Shown piece by piece: positions 15,223-23,475 of a stretch of 64,000 nt of DNA. The notes beneath the pieces were generated by a model, which did no database searches, was not told the DNA's origin, and was given only the letters and a program-made list of their open reading frames with translations. Both the position numbers and the translations under genes were made by a program. Position 1 is the stretch's first letter. Every line of letters begins with the position of its first letter. The stretch spans positions 62,001 to 126,000 of the forward strand of contig JAFDWS010000003.1 of assembly GCA_018268375.1 (NCBI GenBank). Reading direction: 5' to 3'. The DNA is from Armatimonadota bacterium (GTDB lineage: Bacteria > Armatimonadota > Fimbriimonadia > Fimbriimonadales > Fimbriimonadaceae).

Positions 15223-15840
15223 ATGCAACTGAGTACGGGCGTCGACCCAAGCGTATTTGTGCACGATTCGGCGTACGTGGACGAAGGCGCTCAGATTGGT
15301 GAGGGCACCAAGGTTTGGCACTTCAGCCACGTGAACCCAAAAGCAGTCATCGGGAAGAAGTGCGTACTCGGGCAGAACGTGGTCGTGATGAACAATGTGC
15401 GGATCGGTGACTTCTGCAAGATCCAGAACAACGTCTCGCTCTATGAGGGAGTGATCCTTGAGGACTACGTGTTCTGCGGGCCGAGCATGGTCTTCACCAA
15501 CGTGCTCATTCCTCGCTGCGAGTTTCCCCGCGCGTCATCGGAGCATTACCTGCAAACGCTCGTCAAACACGGCGCCAGCATTGGTGCGAACGCCACCATC
15601 GTGTGCGGCGTGACGTTGGGAGAGCGATGCCTCATCGGTGCTGGTGCGGTGGTCACGAAGGACGTTCCCGCCAACGCGCTGATGGTCGGGGTGCCGGCCC
15701 GCCAGGTCGGCTGGGCGTGCGCCGACGGCACCCCGGTCTTCCTCCACGAGCTCGAGTCACCGGCCGGGGTGGCGGCGATGCTCGAACGGTGCGGAGACTT
15801 GGGTCGACAGCTCCTCGAAGCGATCGAAGCCCGGCGCTAG
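15223..15840 (+). CDS. wbpD: UDP-3-amino-uronate N-acetyltransferase (WbpD type)
   Basis: 205 aa left-handed beta-helix acyltransferase. WbpD acetylates the 3-amino group of UDP-GlcNAc(3NH2)A with acetyl-CoA, giving UDP-2,3-diacetamido-2,3-dideoxy-glucuronate. Hexapeptide turns run from [20 protein letters not shown]. The [25 protein letters not shown] and [20 protein letters not shown] blocks and FTNVLIPR are characteristic of the WbpD/WlbB group. The ATG at 15223 is favoured by the start of the fold and by a TACAAT box 6 nt upstream; the open frame extends further but only across the opposite-strand MGMT-like gene. The stop overlaps DUF1854 (CTAG). Confidence 0.88.
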   Translation: MQLSTGVDPSVFVHDSAYVDEGAQIGEGTKVWHFSHVNPKAVIGKKCVLGQNVVVMNNVRIGDFCKIQNNVSLYEGVILEDYVFCGPSMVFTNVLIPRCEFPRASSEHYLQTLVKHGASIGANATIVCGVTLGERCLIGAGAVVTKDVPANALMVGVPARQVGWACADGTPVFLHELESPAGVAAMLERCGDLGRQLLEAIEARR

Positions 15841-16289
15841 ACAGTCAGCTCAACAAACCGGCGACTTCGATCGTCCAACCTCGTGACATCAATCTCGTAC
15901 TTGTTGCCGTCGACGTCGGTCAAGACCAGCAGGTTCGGGGTCATCCAGTTCGCGTTTTCCTGCAAGCTTTGAGTGACCAGCTCCCTGTGGCCCCTGTCCG
16001 TGTCGACCGTCCAGTACGTAATTCCGAACTCAGACTTAACCATTTGGATAGCCTGGACCTTGGCCGTCAGATAGCGGCGGTGGAGTTCGTTCTCGATGAT
16101 CTTCCTGGCCTCCGGTTCCAGGGTGGCGGGATCCTCGATCATCATGACCTCCTTGTCTTTGCCGTCGACGAGGGACAGAAACTTGCCAGGAAAGGACAAA
16201 GGCGAGGCCCAGACGGGCTTGACATCCAAGATGCTCCGGTTTTCCAGAGTCATGCGGAGCCGGCCTTCAGGTTCGTAGAAAATGTTCAA
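15837..16289 (-). CDS. DUF1854-family protein
   Basis: 150 aa, cytosolic. The TTG at 16289 ([18 protein letters not shown]) overlaps the stop of the upstream GNAT gene; a later ATG 12 codons in is possible. The body carries [40 protein letters not shown] and [19 protein letters not shown], which match my memory of DUF1854. In Proteobacteria that family sits next to an ABC transporter with an unusual N-terminal extension, in neighbourhoods linked to cyanophycin metabolism. Here the partner ABC protein is two genes upstream. No cyanophycin synthetase is in this window, so the role is open. Confidence 0.7.
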   Translation of the reverse strand: MNIFYEPEGRLRMTLENRSILDVKPVWASPLSFPGKFLSLVDGKDKEVMMIEDPATLEPEARKIIENELHRRYLTAKVQAIQMVKSEFGITYWTVDTDRGHRELVTQSLQENANWMTPNLLVLTDVDGNKYEIDVTRLDDRSRRFVELTV

Positions 16290-17254
16290 TCGATTACTCC
16301 TAGATGTTTGGTCATAAAGAGCCAGCCGGGCCGTGCCACGAATCCGAGCCTTTGGTTCACGGCCAGCATCGGCTGGTTGAGCGAGTCGTTGTGAGTCACG
16401 ATCCGTGACCGGCCCAACGCTCGGGCGAAGAGCACGCCTTTGGCTTTGAGGCCCTGCGCGATGCCAAGGCCCCTCCACTGTCGTCGTACGCCAGTAAAGT
16501 CGGTCGTCATATCGGCCACTTCGCTGTCATCCAAGGGCCCGATGGCGTGGACGCCTGCCCAGTCTTCTCCGACCAAAGCGACGATTGCCCCGTTCGGGCG
16601 GTACCACGGCGAATCGTATGTCTGTCGCGCATGGTCTTCCCAAGAGAGCCGACCGACATCTTGAGTGGCCGGCTCGTCTTCGTCGCACTCGTGCATCACG
16701 GCATAAAAGCGGCGCCGGTTTTCTTCGGTGTCACCGAGTTCTTGAAGACTCGTGAACCGCACGCCATTGGACTCGGCTTTGGCCACCATCTGCTCAATGA
16801 GCCCGGCAGGCATTGCCGAGGCATCGAGCACCGACTCGAACATCGTTCGTGACAACGAGTAGCCTCGGCTCTGAGCGAACCTCTTGCCCCGGGGATGATG
16901 GTCGGGAACAAACGCCAGCATTTTCTCACCACCGCTTTCCCTCGCAAAATCCTCGGAAACTCGCACCAAGGCCGTGCCGATGCCTTGGCCAGCTTGGTCA
17001 TCGTTGACGAACAGGTTGAGGAAGAACAGACCAGGGAGCATGTCCGCTCGGCGGCGGCAATGAGCGACGCCGACGATGGCGCCATCGGACTCGACGACGA
17101 ACCGCTGCCGGGGGTCGGTCGGGCTCCAGGTGTTCCAGAGTCTGACCAATTCCGACGGCGAGAGCGGTTCCGAGTCGTGCGCGTTGGCGACGCGACACAC
17201 GGCTTCGGCGTCGTCCGGCATATGGACAGGTCGGACCGTCCAGGTCTGTGGCAA
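16286..17254 (-). CDS. Tandem GNAT acetyltransferase
   Basis: 322 aa made of two GNAT-like domains. The first (about 1-150) has the acetyl-CoA loop in NDDQAGQGIGTALVRVSEDFA. The second (about 165-322) has GVRRQWRGLGIAQGLKAKGV and ends HNDSLNQPMLAVNQRLGFV. Both loops fit the Q/RxxGxG/A consensus. The start is a TTG 5 nt after the ABC transporter stop; no better start is visible, and the reading MPQTWTVRPVHMPDDAEAV begins the fold properly. It lies between the ABC exporter and DUF1854, so it probably works with them. The acceptor substrate is unknown. Confidence 0.8.
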   Translation of the reverse strand: MPQTWTVRPVHMPDDAEAVCRVANAHDSEPLSPSELVRLWNTWSPTDPRQRFVVESDGAIVGVAHCRRRADMLPGLFFLNLFVNDDQAGQGIGTALVRVSEDFARESGGEKMLAFVPDHHPRGKRFAQSRGYSLSRTMFESVLDASAMPAGLIEQMVAKAESNGVRFTSLQELGDTEENRRRFYAVMHECDEDEPATQDVGRLSWEDHARQTYDSPWYRPNGAIVALVGEDWAGVHAIGPLDDSEVADMTTDFTGVRRQWRGLGIAQGLKAKGVLFARALGRSRIVTHNDSLNQPMLAVNQRLGFVARPGWLFMTKHLGVID

Positions 17255-17259
17255 GGGTG

Positions 17260-19434
17260 TTACGCCGTCACCCCCACCACTTGGTTAATCGCGGCCTGCT
17301 TTTGCACGAGTTGGTAGAACGTGCCCTCCTTGGCCATCAACTCTTCGTGGGTTCCGGTCTCGCTGATCTCGCCCCGATCGAGAACGATCAGGCGGTCGGC
17401 GTTCCTGAGCGTGGACAGCCGGTGGGCGATGGCGAATGTGGTCCGTCCTGAGACCAACCGCTGGATCGCTTGCTGGATCTGTTGCTCGGTCTCGACGTCA
17501 ACGCTCGACGTCGCTTCGTCCAAGATGAGGATGCGTGGATCGTGCAGCAAGGCGCGCGCGATCGAAATTCGCTGGCGCTCGCCACCCGAAAGCCGGGCTC
17601 CCCGCTCGCCGACCATCGTGTCGTAGCCGTCCGGCTTGGACAAGATGAAGTCATGGGCGTTGGCCGCCTTGGCCGCTTCCATGATTTCCTCGAAGGACGC
17701 GCCCGGCTTGCCATATGAAATGTTGTCGGCGATGCTCCCACCAAACAGGAACGGCTCTTGCAGCACGATGCCGATCTGACGGCGATAGTCGTGAAGGTCG
17801 AGGTCCCTATAGTCGATGCCGTCGATCGTGATCGTGCCGGTATCTGGCTCGTAGAACCTGGCGATCAAGTTGATCGTGGTCGACTTGCCAGCACCGGAAT
17901 GGCCGACCAAGCCGATCATCTCTCCGGGTTTGGCCGAGAACGAGACGCCCTTGATGACCGGGTTCGATTTGTCGTAACCGAACCGGACGTTCTCGAACAC
18001 GACTTCGCCCTCGATTCTGATCATCTTGCCCGGAACGGCTGGCGTTTCCGGGGTCATGTCAAGCACTTCGAAGACCCGCTCGGCACCCGCCATCGCGCGA
18101 CTGAACCAGTTGTTGACCTGAGCGAACCACTGCATCGGTCCGTAAATCAGGCCGAGGTAGGAGTTCATCATGATGAACTGGCCCAGCGTCAAGGTGCCCT
18201 TCATGACGAAGTAGCCGCCGAGACCCCACAGGATCAACGTGCCGAGCAGGACACAGAAGACCATGAGTCCGAACTGCGACTGCCACGTTTGCTCGCTGAG
18301 CATGGCGGCGTCGCGCCATTCGTGGTTCCGCTTGACGAACCGTTCGTACTCGTCGTTCTCTTTGACGAAGGCCTTGACAACTCGGATGCCGCTGAGCGAC
18401 TCGTTGAGGTGCATGTGAAGGCGCGCCATCTTTTGGCTGACACGATGGAACAGGTTGCCCAGCGGCTTCCAGATCCTCATGCTGAGATAGAGCAAGATCG
18501 GTATCGGTGCCAGGATCGCCAGGGTGACGATCCAGTTCGTCGCGAACAGGAATCCGAGCACTCCAAGGACGAGGAGAGCGTTGATCCAAAAGAACGGAAG
18601 GCCGTCCACGAGGAAGAACCAAAGCCTTTCGGTGTCGTTTGTGACGCGACTTGCAATCGCGCCAACGGGCCTCTTGTCGAAGTACTTGACGCTGAGGAAC
18701 TCGACCGCGCGATAAACGGAAGACCGGAGGTCCGCTGCCATGCTGGCAGCCAGATAAGCGTTGGTGCGGCCGGTCAGGATTTGGAGCCCGGCGCTACCGA
18801 AAGCCGCCACCAGCCAGAACATCACCCAAGTCAGGAGGTTCGGTGTGGTGAGCGTGCGTGACGTGAGCCCGTCAATGACGTGGCGCTGGACTTGCGCCGG
18901 CACGAGGTTGAGGGCAGTACTGCCTACCGCGAAGCATCCGAGCAGCATCGCTTGCTTCTTATAGGGCTTGAGAAAGCCAGCGACGCGAAGCAGAGTACGC
19001 CCGCGCTTGATGCAGGAAGGACAGATGCCGTCCTTTTCCGGCAAGAGGCGGCCGCAACTCTTACAGCGGTCTTGCTCGACTGCGAGGTCAATGGAGAACT
19101 CTTGCCCTTCTGCGAGTTGTTCGATGCCGCGGGCAGCCTCGGAGAACTGGTGTGCCGAGCCAAGCGAATACGTGACGGCAATAATCTCCTCGCCGCTCTT
19201 GAGGCGCAGGAGGAGCCGGCCACCGCTACTCAGCGGCTCGTGGCGAGCCTTGGCGATGTCCTCGATGGGCACCCGCAACAAGGGGGCGCCACCGGGTACG
19301 GCCACGGTGACTTCGGACGCCGTCACGGTGAGGTGGCGCGTCCCGTAGAGCGCGTCTTCTGTCAGATCCGCCGTGAGTTCGATCAGCGGCGCTGACGACA
19401 AAGACACCTCAGGGGAGGTTTCTTTTGACAACAT
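17260..19434 (-). CDS. ABC exporter with N-terminal extension and zinc ribbon
   Basis: 724 aa half-type ABC exporter (membrane and ATPase domains fused). It has an unusual N-terminal region of about 145 residues: a small beta-rich domain (1-115) followed by a four-cysteine ribbon, Cys124, 127, 138 and 141 (CKSCGRLLPEKDGICPSC). Then come six membrane helices starting around RGRTLLRVAGFLKPYKKQ, the Walker A GHSGAGKST near 510, the signature LSGGERQRISIARAL, Walker B ILILDEATSSVD, and the H-loop IAHRLS. This extended form is what I recall for the transporter paired with DUF1854. It is first in a three-gene operon with the double GNAT and DUF1854. Cargo unknown. Confidence 0.85.
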   Translation of the reverse strand: MLSKETSPEVSLSSAPLIELTADLTEDALYGTRHLTVTASEVTVAVPGGAPLLRVPIEDIAKARHEPLSSGGRLLLRLKSGEEIIAVTYSLGSAHQFSEAARGIEQLAEGQEFSIDLAVEQDRCKSCGRLLPEKDGICPSCIKRGRTLLRVAGFLKPYKKQAMLLGCFAVGSTALNLVPAQVQRHVIDGLTSRTLTTPNLLTWVMFWLVAAFGSAGLQILTGRTNAYLAASMAADLRSSVYRAVEFLSVKYFDKRPVGAIASRVTNDTERLWFFLVDGLPFFWINALLVLGVLGFLFATNWIVTLAILAPIPILLYLSMRIWKPLGNLFHRVSQKMARLHMHLNESLSGIRVVKAFVKENDEYERFVKRNHEWRDAAMLSEQTWQSQFGLMVFCVLLGTLILWGLGGYFVMKGTLTLGQFIMMNSYLGLIYGPMQWFAQVNNWFSRAMAGAERVFEVLDMTPETPAVPGKMIRIEGEVVFENVRFGYDKSNPVIKGVSFSAKPGEMIGLVGHSGAGKSTTINLIARFYEPDTGTITIDGIDYRDLDLHDYRRQIGIVLQEPFLFGGSIADNISYGKPGASFEEIMEAAKAANAHDFILSKPDGYDTMVGERGARLSGGERQRISIARALLHDPRILILDEATSSVDVETEQQIQQAIQRLVSGRTTFAIAHRLSTLRNADRLIVLDRGEISETGTHEELMAKEGTFYQLVQKQAAINQVVGVTA

Positions 19435-19698
19435 GTATTGGATTGGATCGACGGTCGGCCCGATTGGGCAGCTAGTCTTGGTGCCCGGGGTAGGGGTCGG
19501 TCGCTTCAGCGCGAACGGGGCACGGATCCCTTACAAAAAGTCGGCTCCTGGGCGGCTCAGGAACATTCATATTGGCATTGACCCTTTACCAGGGCCTAGG
19601 ACGTGTGAAGCCGCGCATGGAACAGAAGGAAATACCAGCCACTGCTAGTATTTTTACCTGAATCGTCACCATCATCCCCCCCCCCGCAGGAACACGGC
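19435..19698. other. Intergenic region, no gene seen
   Basis: 264 nt between the ABC exporter (leftward) and the four-gene pseudopilin unit (rightward). It holds a run of 9-10 C residues around 19676-19685 and a short CCCT/AGGG arm pair near 19583. Both divergent promoters must lie here; only the rightward -10 box is convincing. Confidence 0.5.
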
Positions 19699-19704
19699 TA
19701 ACAT
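19699..19704 (+). promoter_or_regulatory. -10 box of the pseudopilin unit, probable leaderless start
   Basis: TAACAT, exactly 6 nt before the GTG at 19711. Confidence 0.45.
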
Positions 19705-19710
19705 GCTACT

Positions 19711-19893
19711 GTGGAAACAAGGCGAAAACCAAAGCTGTTGGCAGCAGCCATCGTCTTAGTGGCTTCATTCGCTTGGGTTAGTGTCCTCTATCAAGGCGTG
19801 ACGGCCAGGGCCCAATCGGACGCCGTTTGGCGCAAAGCCCACGCGAACGCAAAGGTCATTGCCCCCGCCGGGAAGTGCGGATGCGAAAAATAA
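19711..19893 (+). CDS. Small membrane-anchored protein, 60 aa
   Basis: Not recognised. It has a basic N-terminus (METRRKPK), one hydrophobic helix (LLAAAIVLVASFAWVSVLYQG) and a short external tail ending in AGKCGCEK. The CxC pair at the C-terminus could bind metal or form a disulfide. The GTG start is supported by the -10 box 6 nt upstream. The 3' end overlaps the start of the pseudopilin gene by 13 nt, which argues that it is a real translated gene coupled to it. It is first of a four-gene unit. Confidence 0.55.
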   Translation: METRRKPKLLAAAIVLVASFAWVSVLYQGVTARAQSDAVWRKAHANAKVIAPAGKCGCEK

Positions 19894-20486
19894 ATGCGTT
19901 TACTCTGACCGAAGTCATCATCGCCATCGGTATCTTGGTCACGTTGGTTGCGCTTTTGTACCCTGCGTTGACAAGCGCGAAGGAAAAGGGTATTGAGGCA
20001 TCCTGCGCAAGCAGGCTTCGTCAAATTCGTGTTGCACTGATGCTTTACGGCGAGGACTACCCGGGCTACAAGAGGGTATCCCCAACCGTGGATGTTCCTT
20101 GGCAACCCATGTGGTTGTGCCAGGTTCTCCTACCCTACCTAGGTAACGACAAGATGGCCCTTCATTGCCCCGCAGCTCCTCCATGCGCCGTGAAGTACTG
20201 GGAAAGCACGTATGAGTGGAGTGCACTGGGCCTGAACACCAACGGTGACCCGAGGTATCTCAAATGGCAGGAGGAACTGGACAGGCGTTACGAAGACGCG
20301 AACCACCCTTATCCCCTTGTCAAATGCGTGAACCACGACGAGGTCTTCTATTATCCCTCGGAGCGGCACCTGGCGCAAGAGTTCAACCCGCCCTTCGTGA
20401 TCCGCTTATACGAGGCCGGCAATGTAAAGGCTGGTCGAATGCAAATGGGTAGGGGTTTCTTGTTCGCCCAGGCCTGCGCTCATTGA
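19881..20486 (+). CDS. Type II/IV pseudopilin-like protein
   Basis: 201 aa. The N-terminus MRKINAFTLTEVIIAIGILVTL is a prepilin-type leader and helix: short basic leader, FTLTE with the Glu at +5, then a hydrophobic helix of about 20 residues. A prepilin peptidase should cut before the Phe, or between Ala and Phe; the usual Gly at -1 is replaced by Ala, which is unusual. The globular part resembles the DUF1559/H-X9-DG type of exported pseudopilins (SCASRLRQIRVALMLYGEDYPGY, later NHPYPLVKCVNHDEVFYYPS). No pilus assembly ATPase or peptidase is adjacent. Confidence 0.78.
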   Translation: MRKINAFTLTEVIIAIGILVTLVALLYPALTSAKEKGIEASCASRLRQIRVALMLYGEDYPGYKRVSPTVDVPWQPMWLCQVLLPYLGNDKMALHCPAAPPCAVKYWESTYEWSALGLNTNGDPRYLKWQEELDRRYEDANHPYPLVKCVNHDEVFYYPSERHLAQEFNPPFVIRLYEAGNVKAGRMQMGRGFLFAQACAH

Positions 20487-20524
20487 TGAGCCGGACGACG
20501 ATTTCTCTTCTGAAGGTGAAAACT

Positions 20525-20848
20525 ATGCTGAATACACTTCGAGCCAAAACACTCTTGGCCGTGATGATGGTTAGCTTCACCATGGCCCCGAGACTTGTTA
20601 TGTCTGACTGTTCTAGTCAGACGTGCGCCGACGTCACATATAGTTGCGGCGGTTGTACAAAGACCTACACCGAGCAGTATGCCTGCTGTTGCACGACAAG
20701 TGATGGAGGTTGTTGCGCCTATACTTGCAAGAACTTCACTTGCGCCGGGCTCGTGCCATGCCCAATTTACAGTGGCACCGATGCTATCGGCGGCGCTTAC
20801 ACTCCACTTTCGTCCTGTGTCAACGGCGCATGTTCCTTTAGTCCGTGA
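20525..20848 (+). CDS. Cysteine-rich secreted peptide precursor
   Basis: Not recognised. 107 aa from the ATG at 20525, which has a GAAGG Shine-Dalgarno. The N-terminus MLNTLRAKTLLAVMMVSFTM is a signal peptide, with cleavage probably around APRLVMS. The remaining roughly 80 residues contain 14 cysteines in dense clusters (CSSQTC, SCGGC, YACCCTTSDGGCC, YTCKNFTC), many Thr/Ser/Gly and no large hydrophobic core. This looks like a disulfide-stabilised small protein. Possible roles are a toxin or bacteriocin, a surface adhesin, or a metal-binding protein; sequence alone does not decide. It lies between the pseudopilin and a membrane protein and overlaps the latter by 4 nt. Confidence 0.65.
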   Translation: MLNTLRAKTLLAVMMVSFTMAPRLVMSDCSSQTCADVTYSCGGCTKTYTEQYACCCTTSDGGCCAYTCKNFTCAGLVPCPIYSGTDAIGGAYTPLSSCVNGACSFSP

Positions 20849-21459
20849 TGACCGCCCGAAGACTGAGGGCCTGCCTGCTCCTTGGGGCAGCGCCGGCCGT
20901 GATTATTGGTTCGCTTATTTGGTGGCTTCGTCGTGATAGCGGCGAAGCTGCCATCGAGCGGTTTCGGGGTGCCGTGGAGCACCGTGAATGGGCTACTGTC
21001 TACGACCTGGCCCCATCCGAAGAGATGGCAACGCGGGGCATTTCAAAGACTGCTTTTGTGTCGCTTTGTGAGGAACTCACTTCGGATCTGCCCCGCGGTG
21101 CGACGGACAAGCTGGTGGTGGAGGAGAACAAGAGGGTGTCAGAGAGCGCAAAGCCCGGCCATGTCTACAGCTTGTTGGTCTTCACTCAGTATCCCCTTGT
21201 TGAGGGCCACCGATGCGAGTATGGAGCCGTCGCTTCGAACACCGTCAAGGGCTGGAAGGTGAGCACCGGAACACTTCCCATCTTCTTTTCCCGAATTCAT
21301 AACCTGCCGGAAAAGGAGCGCGCCCAACGCATGCTTGCCGCCCTGCGTAATGCCCATGTCGAGCAGTATCCGGTGGCGAAGGACCGGGCGCTCTACTGCT
21401 CAGGGATCGAACGGTACTTAGGCCCCGATGGAGAGCGCGGGGACATGTTCAGGCCCTGA
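20845..21459 (+). CDS. Membrane-anchored protein of unknown function
   Basis: Not recognised. 204 aa, GTG start overlapping the stop of the cysteine-rich peptide gene. There is one N-terminal hydrophobic segment (ACLLLGAAPAVIIGSLIWWL) followed by an external domain that starts SGEAAIERFRGAVEHREWATVYDLAP. That opening resembles the helical start of NTF2-like or DUF4878-type lipoprotein domains, which often begin with a short repeat of residues tracking the load on a stress or toxin target; the resemblance is weak. Last gene of the unit, convergent with the CapD/WbpM-like gene 17 nt away. Confidence 0.55.
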   Translation: MMTARRLRACLLLGAAPAVIIGSLIWWLRRDSGEAAIERFRGAVEHREWATVYDLAPSEEMATRGISKTAFVSLCEELTSDLPRGATDKLVVEENKRVSESAKPGHVYSLLVFTQYPLVEGHRCEYGAVASNTVKGWKVSTGTLPIFFSRIHNLPEKERAQRMLAALRNAHVEQYPVAKDRALYCSGIERYLGPDGERGDMFRP

Positions 21460-21476
21460 AGCAGAACGAGCCACCA

Positions 21477-23417
21477 CTAGTCAGCCTGATAAGAGTCGAT
21501 CTCGGCGACGGCCTCGTCGCCTTCCCACACGACCGCAGTGGCAGGAACGGGCGGAGCTGTCTTCGCCCAAGCGAACTCCATAAGGAAGGCGCGCACTGCT
21601 TGCTCATCGCCGGCAACGCAGAGCCTGTCGAGCTCGGCCAATTGAGACCGCAACCATTCGGGGTCCACGCTCGACGTGTTCTTGACCATATGGATTTTCT
21701 CGTGGTCGCAGGGAAGTAGGTCTTCGGCGTCGTGGGAAAGCTCCTCATGGATTTTCTCTCCCGGCCGGATTCCGGTGAACTTGATTTCGATGTCTTGTCC
21801 AGGCACAAGCCCGTGAAGCCTGATCATGTCCTTTGCCAATTCGACGATGGAGACAGGGTCGCCCATGTCGAGGATGAAGATCTCGCCCTTCTCCCCCATC
21901 GCGCCGGCTTGGACAATCAACTGGACTGCCTCGGGGATGGTCATGAAGAAACGGGTCATCTCAGGGTGGGTGACGGTGACCGGCCCCCCGCTTAGAATCT
22001 GCTTCTTGAGTGTCGGGATCAGCGACCCCCGGCTTCCCAGAACGTTGCCAAACCGGACAGCGGCAAAGCTCGTCTCGCTTTGGCTCGCCGTCGCCGACAG
22101 GATCATCTCTGCCACCCGCTTCGTGGCACCCATCACGTTCGATGGCTTGACCGCTTTGTCGGTGGAAACGAGGATGCAGCGTTGCACACCGTACTTGATC
22201 GCCATCTCGACGAGGTTCAAAGTTCCGAAAACGTTGTTCCGGACGGCCTCGATCGGCACTGGTTCCATGAGGGGAACGTGCTTGTGGGCAGCGGCATGGA
22301 AGATCACGGTCGGACGGTGGGCGGCAAAGACGCGGTCGAGGGCGTCGCGGTCACGGATATCGCAAACGACGGGCATCGGCTGGAAGATGTTGCTGTGGCG
22401 CAGCTCCTGGTCGATTTCGAAAATGCTGTTCTCGCCCTTTCCAAGTAGGATAAGGCTGGCGGGCGAAAGGGAACTCACCTGTCTGGCGAGTTCGGCACCG
22501 ATGGAGCCACCACCGCCGGTGATGAGTACGCGCTCCCCGCTCAGGTAGCGGGCGACGGGCGCCATTTCTTTTGTCACGGACGCGCGCTTGAGCAGCTCCT
22601 CGACGCTGACCTCGCGCATGAGGTTCAGAACGTCCGAGCCCCCGCGGACAAACCGGGACAACGGCGGAAGCGTGCTGACGCGCGCTTTCGTGGCGATGCA
22701 GGCGTGGAAGACTCTGCGCAGTTCCTCTTCAGAGGCCTCCGGGAGCGCGATCCAGATCTCCGCGACGTTTTGTTCGTCGCAGATCTGGCGGATGTGTTCG
22801 AGGCCGCCGAGGATCGGGATGCCGTGGATGGTGGTCTTGTGGAGCCTCGGGTCATCGTCGATGAATCCGACCACTTGGCTGTCGCTGCTCTCGGTCCGAA
22901 CGATCTCCCGAAGAAGGGACTCGCCCAAGTCTCCCGCGCCAACGATGAGGATGCGCCGTTGATTGCGACGGCTTGGTCGGGCCGTGACGAACGCCCTCGC
23001 TGCCACCAGGCGTTGATAGACGCGGCACAGGGCGAGGAGCCCGGAGGAGAGGAAGCCGACCAATACCGGGGCGGTCCACACGTTTGTGGCTGGGGCGGGA
23101 GCGTTGGACAAGAATGTGACGAAACGCAGGGCGAGCGCCAATCCCAGTCCGACGGTGCCGATGTTAATAAGGTCGACGACCCCCAAGAAGCGGGCGTTGA
23201 TCCGGTAAAGCCTTCTCCACCAAAGCAGAAGGAGGGCTGCGCCGTTGACGGGCAGGGCAAAGTGGAGGCCGAAGGTCAGTAGCCCGCCGGGGAATTGAAA
23301 GTCTCGTGTAAGACCGACGCCCATGAAGAGGGCGACATTGATCAAGAACAGATCCGCCAGGATGATCCCTGACAGGCCGATCCACCGGCGCCGCGCTACT
23401 TTTGTTCTTCCCTGCAT
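21477..23417 (-). CDS. UDP-GlcNAc 4,6-dehydratase-like CapD/WbpM/FlaA1-family protein
   Basis: 646 aa membrane enzyme of bacterial polysaccharide synthesis. The N-terminal four hydrophobic helices (LSGIILADLFLINVALFMGVG and on) are followed by a Rossmann-like sensor domain (LIVGAGDLGESLLREIV) and the SDR catalytic domain. That domain has VLITGGGGSIGAELARQ, the KHVPLMEPVPIEAVRNNVFG block, and STDKAVKPSNVMGATKR with the Thr-Asp-Lys triad used by PglF/WbpM enzymes. It makes UDP-4-keto-6-deoxy sugars. The ATG at 23417 is taken; a TTG at 23426 lies closer to the AAGGA site and is also possible. It follows wza. Confidence 0.9.
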   Translation of the reverse strand: MQGRTKVARRRWIGLSGIILADLFLINVALFMGVGLTRDFQFPGGLLTFGLHFALPVNGAALLLLWWRRLYRINARFLGVVDLINIGTVGLGLALALRFVTFLSNAPAPATNVWTAPVLVGFLSSGLLALCRVYQRLVAARAFVTARPSRRNQRRILIVGAGDLGESLLREIVRTESSDSQVVGFIDDDPRLHKTTIHGIPILGGLEHIRQICDEQNVAEIWIALPEASEEELRRVFHACIATKARVSTLPPLSRFVRGGSDVLNLMREVSVEELLKRASVTKEMAPVARYLSGERVLITGGGGSIGAELARQVSSLSPASLILLGKGENSIFEIDQELRHSNIFQPMPVVCDIRDRDALDRVFAAHRPTVIFHAAAHKHVPLMEPVPIEAVRNNVFGTLNLVEMAIKYGVQRCILVSTDKAVKPSNVMGATKRVAEMILSATASQSETSFAAVRFGNVLGSRGSLIPTLKKQILSGGPVTVTHPEMTRFFMTIPEAVQLIVQAGAMGEKGEIFILDMGDPVSIVELAKDMIRLHGLVPGQDIEIKFTGIRPGEKIHEELSHDAEDLLPCDHEKIHMVKNTSSVDPEWLRSQLAELDRLCVAGDEQAVRAFLMEFAWAKTAPPVPATAVVWEGDEAVAEIDSYQAD

Positions 23418-23475
23418 ATTGAGCAAACCATCCTTAGTTCGATCGCCTCCAGCGATCTTACCAGTCTAAGAACCT

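Noticed and set aside
17758..18861. 367-codon plus-strand frame across the ABC exporter
   Set aside because: Lies fully inside a well-supported ABC exporter on the other strand; Asp/His/Arg-rich shadow composition, no start site.
19676..19685. C homopolymer as a phase-variation tract
   Set aside because: It lies upstream of the first gene, not in a coding frame or between promoter boxes, so slippage there has no obvious effect. It could also be a sequencing artefact.
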